Origin: Gnetum montanum
Lineage: Eukaryota > Streptophyta > Gnetopsida > Gnetales > Gnetaceae
Length of the DNA: 62,000 bases
Assembly: GCA_015680685.1 (NCBI GenBank)
Contig: MNCI01015499.1
Location: 2,340,473 to 2,402,472 of the forward strand
Direction: 5' to 3'
Shown here: positions 24,301-36,300 of the stretch, one piece after another
Layout of the letters: each line of letters opens with the position of its first letter
How positions within the stretch are numbered: the stretch's first letter is position 1
Program-made: the position numbers and the translations under genes
Notes under the pieces: model-generated
Databases searched by the model: none
Told to the model about the DNA's origin: nothing
Seen by the model: the letters and a program-made list of their open reading frames with translations, nothing else

Positions 24301-27300
24301 AAGGGATGGATCTAGGGGATGCCTTAGAGACATTGGCCCTTTGGGTTGGACTACTTCTGCTGGTTACAGAGTTGGGAAGTCTTTTGGCTTCCTCCAAGTG
24401 CCCCTTCATGCAAGGCATTGGATGGAAGGACGTATCAGGTGTTGGGGTTGGTACCTTCCTTCAAGCCTAGCATCAGATGAGTTGACAAATCCCTGGAGTT
24501 GACAGAGTTCCAAACCCATACTTGAAGTGTACTCTCGAAGCTATCCTAGGCTCCGCTCTGAGGACGTCACTTCTTTGTGTACGGGAGGATTGTGAGAGAT
24601 GTCCCAGGGTGGTGGTTCTCCTAGGCTCTCCCCATGGTTTGGGGGCCATGGAACACTTTGAGGTGCCCTCGGGTGACTCAAGTGTTAGAAAATCCATCTC
24701 GGCTTGGCAATACCAAGCTAGCAACAGGACACCCTCCTGTTGTAACTCTTTCTTAAGTCCTCTTCATTCTACCCTCACCGTGGAGAACTACATGGCCTTG
24801 ATTCTATGGCGGTCGTAGATATGTAGGCAGCCAAGACTAGATAGTTTTGGTGCGGTGCCAGGCCTCACCTTGTACTAGATCGTGAGGGATTTGGGGGTGA
24901 GGCACCTTCCCTTGTAGGTGCACCATTTCCCCTCCCACCAATGTTGTCTACAAGGTTGCTTGTGTGCTTGTTTGCTTGGTCCTCATTTGGAGTTGGTTAC
25001 CCTCCGTGAGGTGTGTTTCCATACATAATAAGAAGGTGTTGCTGCTTGCACTCACTCTTGAGTTGCTTGCTTTCTTGAGGTGTATTCCCCAGGTCTTCCA
25101 TCCCAAATCCATTAGATCTTAGTGAATTCCTTGGGGTGCCAGGCAACGTTAGGGGCAATGTTGTTACATGGTAAGTTAAGGTAAAAGGACAGAATGTGCT
25201 TCATGTGAAAGAAAATAGTGAAAGTAATAATTGTTATATCCAAAATATGTTGCTTTTCTTTTACTTGGTGAGATCTATGTTAAAAAACATGGTTCCATTG
25301 GGTAAAATATTTTAAATTGTCGTTAAATGGGTGACTAAGCAAGCTTGTTGGCTCGCAACAAAGAGGGCATGGCAACGACTATACAAATGAATACACCAAC
25401 GAGCTGATCGCCCAAATAAACCTCATAGTTTAATAAAAAGGAACAAAGCAGAGCTGAGATGGGTTATATGGTATTAATGAGTAAGAAAAAGTTATTATGA
25501 AATAAAATGACATAGGGGTGCATGATAACGTTCCCAAATCTGAAATACAAAATAAATGAAAGGACAGTCCATACTGTGAACTCCCCTACAAGTAGTTTAC
25601 TGCAAGAGGTCAAGTAACAATGGTGCCCTAGTTTCTAGTAAGGGGACTAGTATGTACAGTGTGGACCAATGGTATTACCCTATTGTAGAGGTACCTAACC
25701 TAGCTAGGTCCAAGTGTCGAAAGAAGTGCATTAAAATTCCCATGAGGAGGCACATGGTATTGTGAAAAAATCTAGGTTGAATGTCTTTGACTCTCCAATG
25801 GATCATAAATTGCACCAGCCCCCTCGACCTGCTGGCCAATTGGGAAGAATTGAACTCTAAGCGAAGTGTGGCTTTGTGCTCTACTTGGAGGGTTGGATGG
25901 TAGTTGCTATGGAGCTTAAGTGATCCAAAGACTAAATGTCCATGTGTGGCATCTACTTCCAATAACAGGCCGCCTATCTTAGTGCAGGTGTGCTTGCTAA
26001 CTAGGGTGCTCACCCTAGCCAGTACCACTAGAACATAGATTGTCCAACTGAAACTCTTTGAGAGTGAGTGAATTAAGGTCATATCCAATTAAAGGTCTCC
26101 TTGGTGAATAAGGCTTCTAATAATAGCATCCTAGTTGGACCGATATAGCTTGATATTACAACTAACATGGTAATATGACTATGTAGATTGCAATGCACAT
26201 AAGGACAAAGACAATGCTTAGGTTGTAAGCTTAGGCCTCGTACTCCTTAGTCCATAGGGCAATCCAAAATTTCTGCCTCAAGGGTCAATAGTCACTGGCT
26301 AGGATTCAACAGATGCATGAAAGAGGTGGGACCAACAAATGTGGTTTTCAGGGTCGCTCCCTAAAGATGGACTTAGCCTTGTCTCAAGAACAATTCCCAA
26401 ATTTGTACATTATGGTAGCTAAAGGAATCTATGTAGTTAATTTGTAAAAAAATCTCAATTGGGCATGTAATCTTGGTGTGAATCACCTGGCCCCCTACCC
26501 TCGAGACATGAGCCATCAACCATATATAAATCTAGAAGGAGACACATGGTGTGCACCCACCCCAACCCTGTAAAGCATGTTTTAGCCTAAGCCATGAATC
26601 TACTAGAACTTGTGTTGCATGGGAAGAAGTCACAAGTTGTTAACTAAATAACTACTTCGATCGTTGAAAAAGAATGACTATCCTAATCACTAACTATAAT
26701 CGATGAAATCTGTTGCTCTTCAAGTGAAGGAGAAAGTATGCCTTTATGCATTAGTTTTAGTTGGAGAGCACTTGAGGGGTTGCCAAAGTCAACTTACCCT
26801 TTGTGGAGAAAGTGTATAATAGAAGGGTGGTAGGGGTCAGTAAGGACATCAGAAAATAAGGCTTACTACATGGCTTAGTTCCCCACTGACACCTTAGGCA
26901 TTGGTTTAAGCTAGATCAATTTGAGAGCATGGTTTGGTATTATTGATGGTTAGAGCTGTGAGGTGGAATATCAATAGCACTCAAAACAAAATCTGATGTT
27001 CATAAACTTGATAATTCCCTTTAGAAAAGCAAAGACCTTTTCATTTCATTATTCATATATATCATTTTTATCATCTCAAAACTAGACATCTAACAAGTAA
27101 TCTATTTTTTGAGAAAGAGTTCGGGATTGTATTAAACAAGCAAAATTATGTTACAAGATTACACTGGATGACAAGCGGCGGGCCATCTGGGCGGGCCCCC
27201 GGGCCCCAGAGACCGCACAAGAGGCAGACAAAAACGNNNNNNNNNNNNNNNNNNNNNNNNNNNNNNNNNNNNNNNNNNNNNNNNNNNNNNNNNNNNNNNN

Positions 27301-30300
27301 NNNNNNNNNNNNNNNNNNNNNNNNNNNNNNNNNACTCCAGCTCATGGAGGATATCGAGGGCATTCCGATGATCCTCCGTATCCACNACTCCAGCTCATGG
27401 AGGATATCAAGGGCATTCCGATGATCCTCCGTATCCACGAAATTAGCCGCCTGCTGGATGCCCTGCAGAAGCGACTCGCGACGAGCTCGGTCTTCCTGTG
27501 AACACCCGACATCAGGGTGATACCGCGCCGAGGTCCGGCGGATGTGACGTCTGAGCTCCGCCCAGGAGCACTCGCAGTTAATGCCCAAAACAAAATATGG
27601 GCACCGCCCCTCCCGCAGCCACCTCCGGGCGTTATGCTCATGGGCGCGGTCGAGCTGGACCTGCCGCAGAGCCTCTTCCGCCTGTAGCCGCTCCCGCTCG
27701 GCCCTCTCCTCAAGCTCGCGCCGTCTCAGAGCCGCCGCNCGAACAAGTAATCTATAAGTCTATAGGCCTAACTCTAATATGTGCCTGTTGAAATCACTTT
27801 GTTCATTCCAAGGTCACTATCATTCCCCAACCTAAGGGCCCAACCACAAGGAGGGGGCGTGGGGGATGTATGGGTGGGGTGTTGCTCGTTCCCACTAACA
27901 CCCTTACAGCTTCATTGAAATGTTCCCCTTAGCACCTTGCACCTGCATAGATACATTAGGCTATAAAAAAGCCATTCCCCAAACATTGTCATTCCCTTGG
28001 TGTTTTCCTTGAAACCTCAAATGCAAAGTACATTATGGGCTTCACATCCAAAGCTGACAAAAAGATAACTGTAATATGAGTTTTTAGATATTGGGAAGAA
28101 ACCTACCATTAAATAAAATAAATCTCCTAACAGTCTTATCTTATGGGTGAAATACCTACAAAAAGGTCTACATATAAATAAAAGACCTAGCCTATCCTAA
28201 AATACCTACCAGGAAAAGCATTCCCCGAGAAGACCTAGACTACCTTGTAAAGACCAATCCTACAAGTCAAACCCCTGAGCAAAGTAAAACATGGAACAAC
28301 TAATTTCCAAGAAATAGATGCGTTATGAGATACATGTCCCCCTCACAAAAAAATGAAGACATTACTTGGACAATTAAGACGTTAGAAATTGATATGTTCC
28401 CCTTGACACCTAACACCTGATTATCACAAGTCAAAGTCCAATATTGCAAGTAATCATCCCCAGTAATAACATTGCCCAACTCTTAGTTGGCTAGGCCTCA
28501 CTACACAAATTAGCCAACAATCTTGGCTTGAAGTTGATATTATGGTATATGTATAAGTAGTTGATATATGAATATATGTATAAGTAGTTGGGGGTTGGAT
28601 GGGAAGTGGTGGGAATGGTAAAAGTGGGAGTTAAAGAGTCTTTGCTAGAAGTGTATGCTAGAGTCTCTATCAAAGAGTCTCCATCAAAGGTAACATAGAT
28701 AAATGGGAAGGGCCAAAAGTGCAGGTTTAGTATCTATATCATCTTTCTATAGAGCTTACCAATACTTGATTTCATTATTAATAGCACTAGTGGTAGATGA
28801 GGACTATTGGTTATAGATGATCAATTAAGTGTTTTTTGTGGAACCTCTTGAGAGATAAAAGCTTATCTAGAGCTAATAAAAAACAAACCCTATACATATG
28901 AAACAACCAGCATCCTGCTCTCCTCATAGCAATAGATACATTAGGCTATAAACCTAAAATAAAGGTGTTAGCAACAAGTGATCATCCAACTCACACGTAC
29001 TATGAAGAAATATCTCAAAGAAGACATCTATCACAATCTCCAATAAGACAAGTCAAATATATATATCTAAGAAATCATAACCTAAAGTCAAAAATTGGGG
29101 CAAAGCAACCTCTACTTAGGAAGCAAGGCCCAAGTACAAACTTGTGTCTATACCCATACATTGGGGAGTCTCTATCGAAATAGTCTCCAATAATCAAAGT
29201 ATCCCAGTCTTAGGCAAGTACCCAAGAAATAAGCATCTTTATCCATATCAAGTAAAAAAGACATGTATCTCTATCTATGCCTAATATCCACATCTACTAC
29301 ACCCTAAAAGACAAGGCCTACCCTACCTATCCTAAAATACCTACCCAAGCAAGACCTGCCTTATGTGCCTCCTAAGCTTTCATAATGGTCTCACTTCTAG
29401 AACCGTGAATTGCACTCTTTGCACTAGTGGTATTAGAAGGAATTTTGGGTTCAATATCATGTTATGTGGTTTTTTGGTCTCTATCAATAGTTGAAAGCAC
29501 CGATATAAATCACCCAAAAATCCTAGTCTTTAAATGTAGTTTCTATATCCTAAAAGGAAAGTATTGATGAATAAGGGTCTCTTGCTATAACTCTAGAGGC
29601 CTTACATGGGTTCCTATCAGACACACAAGGCTCTAATAATAGTATCTAATATCTAATATCTAAAAGTATCATCTAAGAAATATATTCAAAAAGTTAAGTA
29701 TCCAAAGGGGCAAGTATGCATTCAATCGGGAAAGTCTCAAAGTATCCTCATAAAAAGCACCTAAAAGAACCAAGTACCTAAAAAACATTATTAAAAAAAT
29801 CTATACCTAAACTTATACCAAGAAACAAGGGCCTATACCCTATACCAAGAAGTTAGAACCCATACTTGTTAAGACTCACCTATACCTAAGAAAACTAAGA
29901 CTCCCTATACTAGGTAAAACCTAGTCTCTATATCCAACAAGGAATCTATATTCATAGTCTCAATATCTGTAACTAATATCTATATCCATCTCTCCAACAA
30001 GTTGAGTCTCCCCAAAGACCAAAACCCTATAAGAAAAATGCAAAATCATAAAGCTCTCCACGAAGATGGCTATCCACAGCTACCCATAAAGAAAGCTTAA
30101 CCATACACCAGTATATATTCCTACACCCACTATGCATACGGAATTAGTATATGCCATGTGGGTGCCCCCAAACCCTCTAGCCTATTAAACTACATTGTTG
30201 ATAACTTGATAGGCACTAGTGTTTTTAGGGCACAATACATAAGTACAATCACTTATTTCTTTCATTAAGTAGTGCAGAGGTAGATAAAAATATATTCTAC

Positions 30301-33300
30301 TTCCTTCGGGGGTATCAGCAATATCAATTCCACTTCAGCTTATTCCGTTGAGCTGAAGTTGAGTGTGAGCATCCACACGTGACAATAGATTTGCAACACC
30401 ACCACCAGAAGAATGAATGCTCATGTTTGCCCAACAACTTTTCCATAACCTCTTCTCTAAGCCAGTTACTAAATAAGCAAATGATTATCTGAACTCATCG
30501 ATAAGCAACTACAAAGCAATCTGGGTTTCCCAACTGCACCAAGCATCATATATTATATACGTACATAACATATGTATTGTTGTTAGACTATGTATTTGTA
30601 TAAGAAAAAAATATCCTTCTCTTGTTTTCTGAGTTACAGTGATCCAAGCTCTATAAGGTTACTTTTTTCAATAAGGTCTGTGTATCAAGTGATTTCTACA
30701 TGGAGTTATTAGGAGAGGAGTTATTTTTATGGCCTTCCTTTTTCCGTTGGGTTGGTTGATCGTGTTTAGCCCCATTATCAATGAGGGCATAGACAGATGC
30801 ACCTGAAAGTTTACTAGGAAAAAAGTGATAAGACATTCACATATGTTGCAATCATACAAGATAAGGTAAGTTACTTATGTGTATAGACATTTACTAGATC
30901 TTGCTTAGTAAGAGCTTTTTCGGGTCAGAGGTTGCAATGCACAGGTTACAGATTACTTATATATACACCAACACAGGCATGCATAATGAATTTGATCAAC
31001 AATGCTTGCAAAACAAGCTACTTCCTATCACTACTCAGCTTCGTTTGGTATTCATTCAATAGCACTACACTGGGCTTCTTACATTAGGGGGCTTTTTTTC
31101 AAGCAGCCTCTTGCAACAAAGAGATCCCTTACCCTTCACTAGCTAGGTCGCATGGGGAAGGATCCAATTTGCCAGTTTTGGTATTTTTGACCATGTTCTA
31201 CTTGCTCAACCCACTGATAGTACACACTCTTCACTCGTGATCAGTTTATTATGGGTATAGTGTAAGTTGGATGTGGATCTATGTTCCGTCTCTCATGCTG
31301 TGTCAGAGTATGGACTACCGAAATACCACAATAATGAGTGGAACTATCTATCTCACTAATCACTAGACGCATAGGGTGGATCTAAAACATTACCAAATCT
31401 GTATGACTGTTTTACAGGAAAATAAGAAACAAAATCATTCCACACGAAATATAAGCATGTTTTTACCGAATGTAAGGGCCCAACAAGAAGATTAGGATGT
31501 AGAGTACCACCTGAACTGCATACTAAAGAAGGGATAGCCATCATCGTAATGCTACATCAGGGTTGTAATGCAAGGGTCCTTGAACTTCAAGGACTCTTGA
31601 TGCACTCTTCAAGATCTTTTAACATAGCACTCATACTTCATGCAAAGAAGCACAAAAAACATGACAAGCAAAGAAAGCTTTCATTCCATTCCACAATCTA
31701 ATCCTCAATGTAGTAAACAAACAATGATCAATCTCTGATAACAATGAAGGCACAATGTTCCAAACTGGAGGATCAATCCTTCACTCAAAACCTCACAAGC
31801 TCAAGACTATCATCTCTCAAGCTCACAATAAAAACCCTCTCAACTCTTGGCACACTCTCAAATGTCTCTCTCTTATCACAGTGACAAATACATCTCTCTG
31901 CAATGATCTTCCCTCTTTATCAAAAAATGAATATTTTTAAACTTTGTTCTCTCATTGTTGTTCCTAAGATCCAAAACTGTCTTGCACTTTTTTGAGCATT
32001 TGAAAACTCATTTGACCTTTACCGTAACCCAACCACACAACTCATGAGAAGCTCATGATTTAGCTTATGAGAAGCTCATGATTTAGCTTGAAAAACTTCG
32101 TGAAAGTTCTTCTACTAACCACAACCTAACCGTTACTTGTAGTATAAATGACCATGGCCAACCGATGACCCATGATTGACAACAAAATAACAATGTTGAT
32201 GCAAGTGTCATTGAAGAAATGGCTGATACTGAGAAAGAGAACACTGACAAAATGCCTTAGTATTTTCTGTTGGCTTACTATGACAAGGGCACTAAAAATG
32301 TGTCTGTTAATTTAGAGATGAGGCTTAAAACAACAATGATGTTTAAGATGCCTTGACCATTAACCATGACCAAACTATGCCCTATGATCACTAGAAAAAC
32401 ATTACCGTGACTCGAGCACAACTCATGGTCAAGTCATAGTCAACTAAAAATCCCTCAAATTGATGTGCACATCATGTTGAAGAAGACACAGCCTCATACC
32501 TAGAAACATAGCCAAAGTTTGAAACCTTTTATGTCCACACCAAATTCCCTTTGCTTCTGAAAAAAGAAATAGGCCCTCATGACTTACAATTTTGAATGCA
32601 TGTCCATTCCCAATTATACAGATGAACATCTAAGTTTCATGGGACACTACCATTGAAAACAGTTACATCAATTTGGTCTTCATCAAAGACCGTGAACTTC
32701 TTCTGAAATCTTCTTCCTCATTGAAAAGCCTCTTTCTTTCCTTAAGAGCTTTTGCTTGCCTTCTTCAAGGTTGTGTCTCAACGTCATTACGCTTGCTTAA
32801 GTCTGCTCCCAATATACAGTTGCTTAACCCTAAAACATAAAAAGCACTAGAGACAAACAAATCATTAAGAAGGACCAACTTGCATGATTATGGTGCACCA
32901 TCTTGGCTATAACTTCAAAAGATCCAAATCTCTCTTTTCTCAACTGGTCAACATGGAATCTTTGGAATCTTAACTTTCTAATTTGAAGCCACACAAATGT
33001 CCCACATAAACATTAATTTAATTTCCTCTACCCGTTTCCTTGAAGCACCAATAAGGCCTCCAACGCCTCTAAAATCCTCTTGCCATTAGCCATTCCTACC
33101 AATGACAAAGCATCATCAACAACATTTGAGACTCTCTTGGCTCCCTTGTGCTCCATCACAGTACACAACATCAATTAAACCCCTTTCCATTCTTTGACAT
33201 CCTTCACATACATTCAATCATTTGTCCACATCCTTGTGAAGTCCTAGCAAAAAGTATGACCTCAAAAATGCTTTCTCAATTTATGTTTGTTAATATTGTA

Positions 33301-36300
33301 AGCATGATGCTCAACAATGAATTTTTGTCTTAAAGTGTCAAAGGGAATATACAATTTACCTTTATAAAACAATGAATGATGTCATAAATAACATTCCATC
33401 GATTTAGCAATATATGCAATATATCTTAGAATTAAGGTCATATCATACCTATACAATATTTTTATCACCCTTTCATCTCTTAGTGATTTAAATCTCAAAT
33501 GTATCTTCAATTGCTTTTAACATCCTTCCATAGGTATCCCCTCCACTTAAGGAATTTCATCAATTTTAAAAAATATCAACATCCTTTTTCCTTTCTTGGC
33601 TTGTCAAAGGGGCTATGTTCTCATAGTATTGGCTTATCTCTTTAATCACATGTTCATATTGTTTTTGAGTCCACAGGTAAAATTTAGCTTGAAATCCTTT
33701 AATTTCATATGAACCTAATGAAAAAAGAATATGTCTTTTCTCCCTTTTGAACACTCCGAGTGTTCCTCATATCATCAATTTTTACCTTGGTATCAAACTG
33801 CCAACGTCTTCCAAGAATCAAGTGGCACAATAAATAAAAATCACATCCAATCTTATATGAACCATGCTGAAATTAACAATACATTGCTTAGTTTTAAAAA
33901 GGATTTTTTGACAACCAACAAGACTCTATAGGGATAAGGATCCATTATGGTCTCCAAACCAAACTTTGACAAAATAACATCAGCAATTCCAAACAGCAAC
34001 TTCCTCCATTGATTTTCATCAACATCATTACAAATTCCTTTACAACACTAAAAGATCTAATGCGAAGATTGCCAGACATGCAAATTTTCAAGATCCACTT
34101 TAACATTAGGAGAATATAAAACATCAAAGTTAACATCACCTTCACAAACATGCAATCCTTTCCAAATATTTGTACCATTAGCCATTGGATAATCATATGC
34201 TTATATCGAAACACTTCACAACCAAAACATTGGATACATGACATATGTTTGCCTCTATCACTTGATGAAGAATGACCATTGTCTTTTTCATATTTATATC
34301 TGTTTTCTCCTGCACCTTCAATCTTGAGTTCAGTCTTCAAAGCTATGTCATAAGCTTCATCAAAAACTTTAGGCTTCATGAACACAAGCTCTGTTGGAGA
34401 ATCCACCTCAATTCTTCCATGACATTAAATCCTCCTCCAAAAAATGGCTAAGGCACCTTAGCTTGGGCCAAGTTTTTCACAAATTCCACATAATACTCAT
34501 GCATACTCCTCTCTCCATGTTTAATCATCTTTAACTTTTTGATTGTATCGTCTATGTAGTTTGTCTTCAAAAATTTCTCCTTAAGCATAGCTTCTATCAC
34601 ATTGTAACTCTTATTGAAAAATGATTCAAAGACCTGTACTCATATGAAATCTTTTCCAATCATATAGGGCTACTCGACTCATTTTACCCTAGCTTATAGT
34701 TAGTCTTCAAGAATTCTGATGTTCTCTCAACCTTTAAAAAAATTAAAAATTTAAAAAAACAAAAAAAAACTTTTGCAATATCCTCAATCAGCTTTTGAAG
34801 ACATATGGCCTTTCTACACCTTGAAAAGTAGGCACGTCAACAAATGGAGCTCTAGAGTCATTTGTAAGCACTCTAGTTAGTTTCTCCTCATCATTCTCTT
34901 CCCTTTCAACATCAATCATTTGGTCCTTCATTGAAATGAAATGTTTCTACATCTTCTTCATAAGGATCTACATCATCAAAGTTTCTAACCTCCTTCAACA
35001 TCCTTCATAGGCTTGAAGAATACCTTACAGCTCACTCATTTCTTTGTCAACTTTCTTATTCAAACTAAGGAAAGTCAACTGTTTACCTTTTGACATGATT
35101 CTTGTCCAAAGGCACTTCAATTGAATAATTTCCTCAAGTTTTCAACTCATTCCTCAAAAGCTACAAGAAATGAAAAGCTCTCCCCAAAAATTTGCTTCAC
35201 AAAATTTCAAATGGATTAAACACACTTCTTTAAAGCCAAAAGGTTTAAAATTTTAAATCCTTTTACTAAAAAGAATTTGATCTAAGATGAAAAAAAGACT
35301 TCCCCAATTAATATCATCAAACTTCAACAAATTCCTCCCTCCTTCAATACTACGTACCCAAAGGATGATGCTCTCCTTTCTTGCTAGCCTTCAAATCTCC
35401 TAAGTTCTAAAAAATGGTTTTTTAATGACTTCAAAACTTCTCAAATTTAAAATAAAATGAATGATGCTTGGACCAAAGAATGCATGCAATGCCTTGCTTT
35501 GGCTGTGACATTTGAAACTTCAAAGAAACAATGGTTCCAAACCTACAATCTCCTAAGTTTCAACACAAGACTCTAAAATATTCAAGACCCCAATTATGAA
35601 ACTCGCCAAGTTTCTATGAGTTTTGTACTCATAGAGTCTTGAGTTTTTTTTTCTGGGCAAGTAACTCACGACTCACAAGCTAGGTCAGAAATCTATATAT
35701 TTTGAAAGGGTCAAAAGGGTAAAAATTCAAATTTCAATGAGTTCTTTTTACTGTTCTGCGAGTTTGCCAAGTAACTCGTCAAGTCCGAGTTTATTTTGAT
35801 GAAAACAAGTCACTCGCAGAGTCTGAGTCTCGTAACACTGTTCAAGACCTTTAAAAAAACAGGTTTGATTCTTCAAAGCCTTAAAGCTTCAACACAAAGA
35901 CTTCAAAACTTCAAATGAACAATAATGGAAGGCTCTAATCTAGCCCTAATACTAAGTTACAGAGGCAAAGGAAGGGCTCTTTAACTCCAAAGACTCAAGC
36001 TGAAGTGCCAAGACAATGGCAATTGAATTCCAAAAGACACTTGATGCACATTTCAACATCTTTTGAGACATACTTTAAATCCAATTCATAAAGAACACAA
36101 GCAAATGACAATCAAAGGTAACTTTCATTCTATTAGACAATCCAATTCTCAAAACAATCAACAAACAACAATCAATCTTTGATCACAATGAAGGCATAAT
36201 ACTCCAACTTGAAAGACTAAACCTTCACTCAAACCCTAACAAGATCAAGAATCTCCTCTCTCCAATTCACAACAAGAACCCTCTTTCAATTCTTAGCACA

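Larger units (their letters stand above)
18024..25168 (+). mobile_element. Complete LTR retrotransposon without recognisable coding (LARD-like)
   Basis: 5' LTR 18024-18591 and 3' LTR 24591-25168 both start TGTGAGAG and end GTTACA. They are flanked by perfect 5-bp target duplications TGGTA (18019-18023 and 25169-25173). A primer site TGGTATCGGAGCG (18594-18606, initiator-tRNA-Met type) follows the 5' LTR, and a polypurine tract ACGGGAGGAT (24581-24590) precedes the 3' LTR. The 6.0 kb internal part is rich in T and G and I could read no gag, protease, RT, RNase H or integrase. It is best described as a large retrotransposon derivative mobilised in trans. LTR divergence is around 6% by eye. Confidence 0.93.
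27106..27741 (-). mobile_element. LINE-B: 5'-truncated, GC-rich copy of the LINE-A type, interrupted by an assembly gap
   Basis: The insertion is flanked by 14-bp direct repeats AACAAGTAATCTAT (27092-27105 and 27742-27755). Its minus-strand 3' end (...TTTAATACAATCCCGAACTC...AAAAAA) parallels that of LINE-A (...TTAATATAACTTTTCCCAACCC...A). The upstream part is homologous to LINE-A 8100-8330 at both DNA and protein level. It is much richer in GC and CpG than LINE-A, consistent with a younger copy that has lost little methylated C. N runs cover 27237-27333, with single N at 27386 and 27739. Confidence 0.85.

Noticed and set aside
27160-27740. GC-rich block with Ns as bacterial or vector contamination
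   Set aside because: It is bounded by a 14-bp target duplication, ends in an A-tail, and is homologous to LINE-A. It is a LINE insertion.
27350-27740. A cellular DnaJ chaperone gene
   Set aside because: The J-like frame is inside a LINE insertion, lacks the rest of a DnaJ protein, and has a decayed relative in LINE-A. It is transposon coding.
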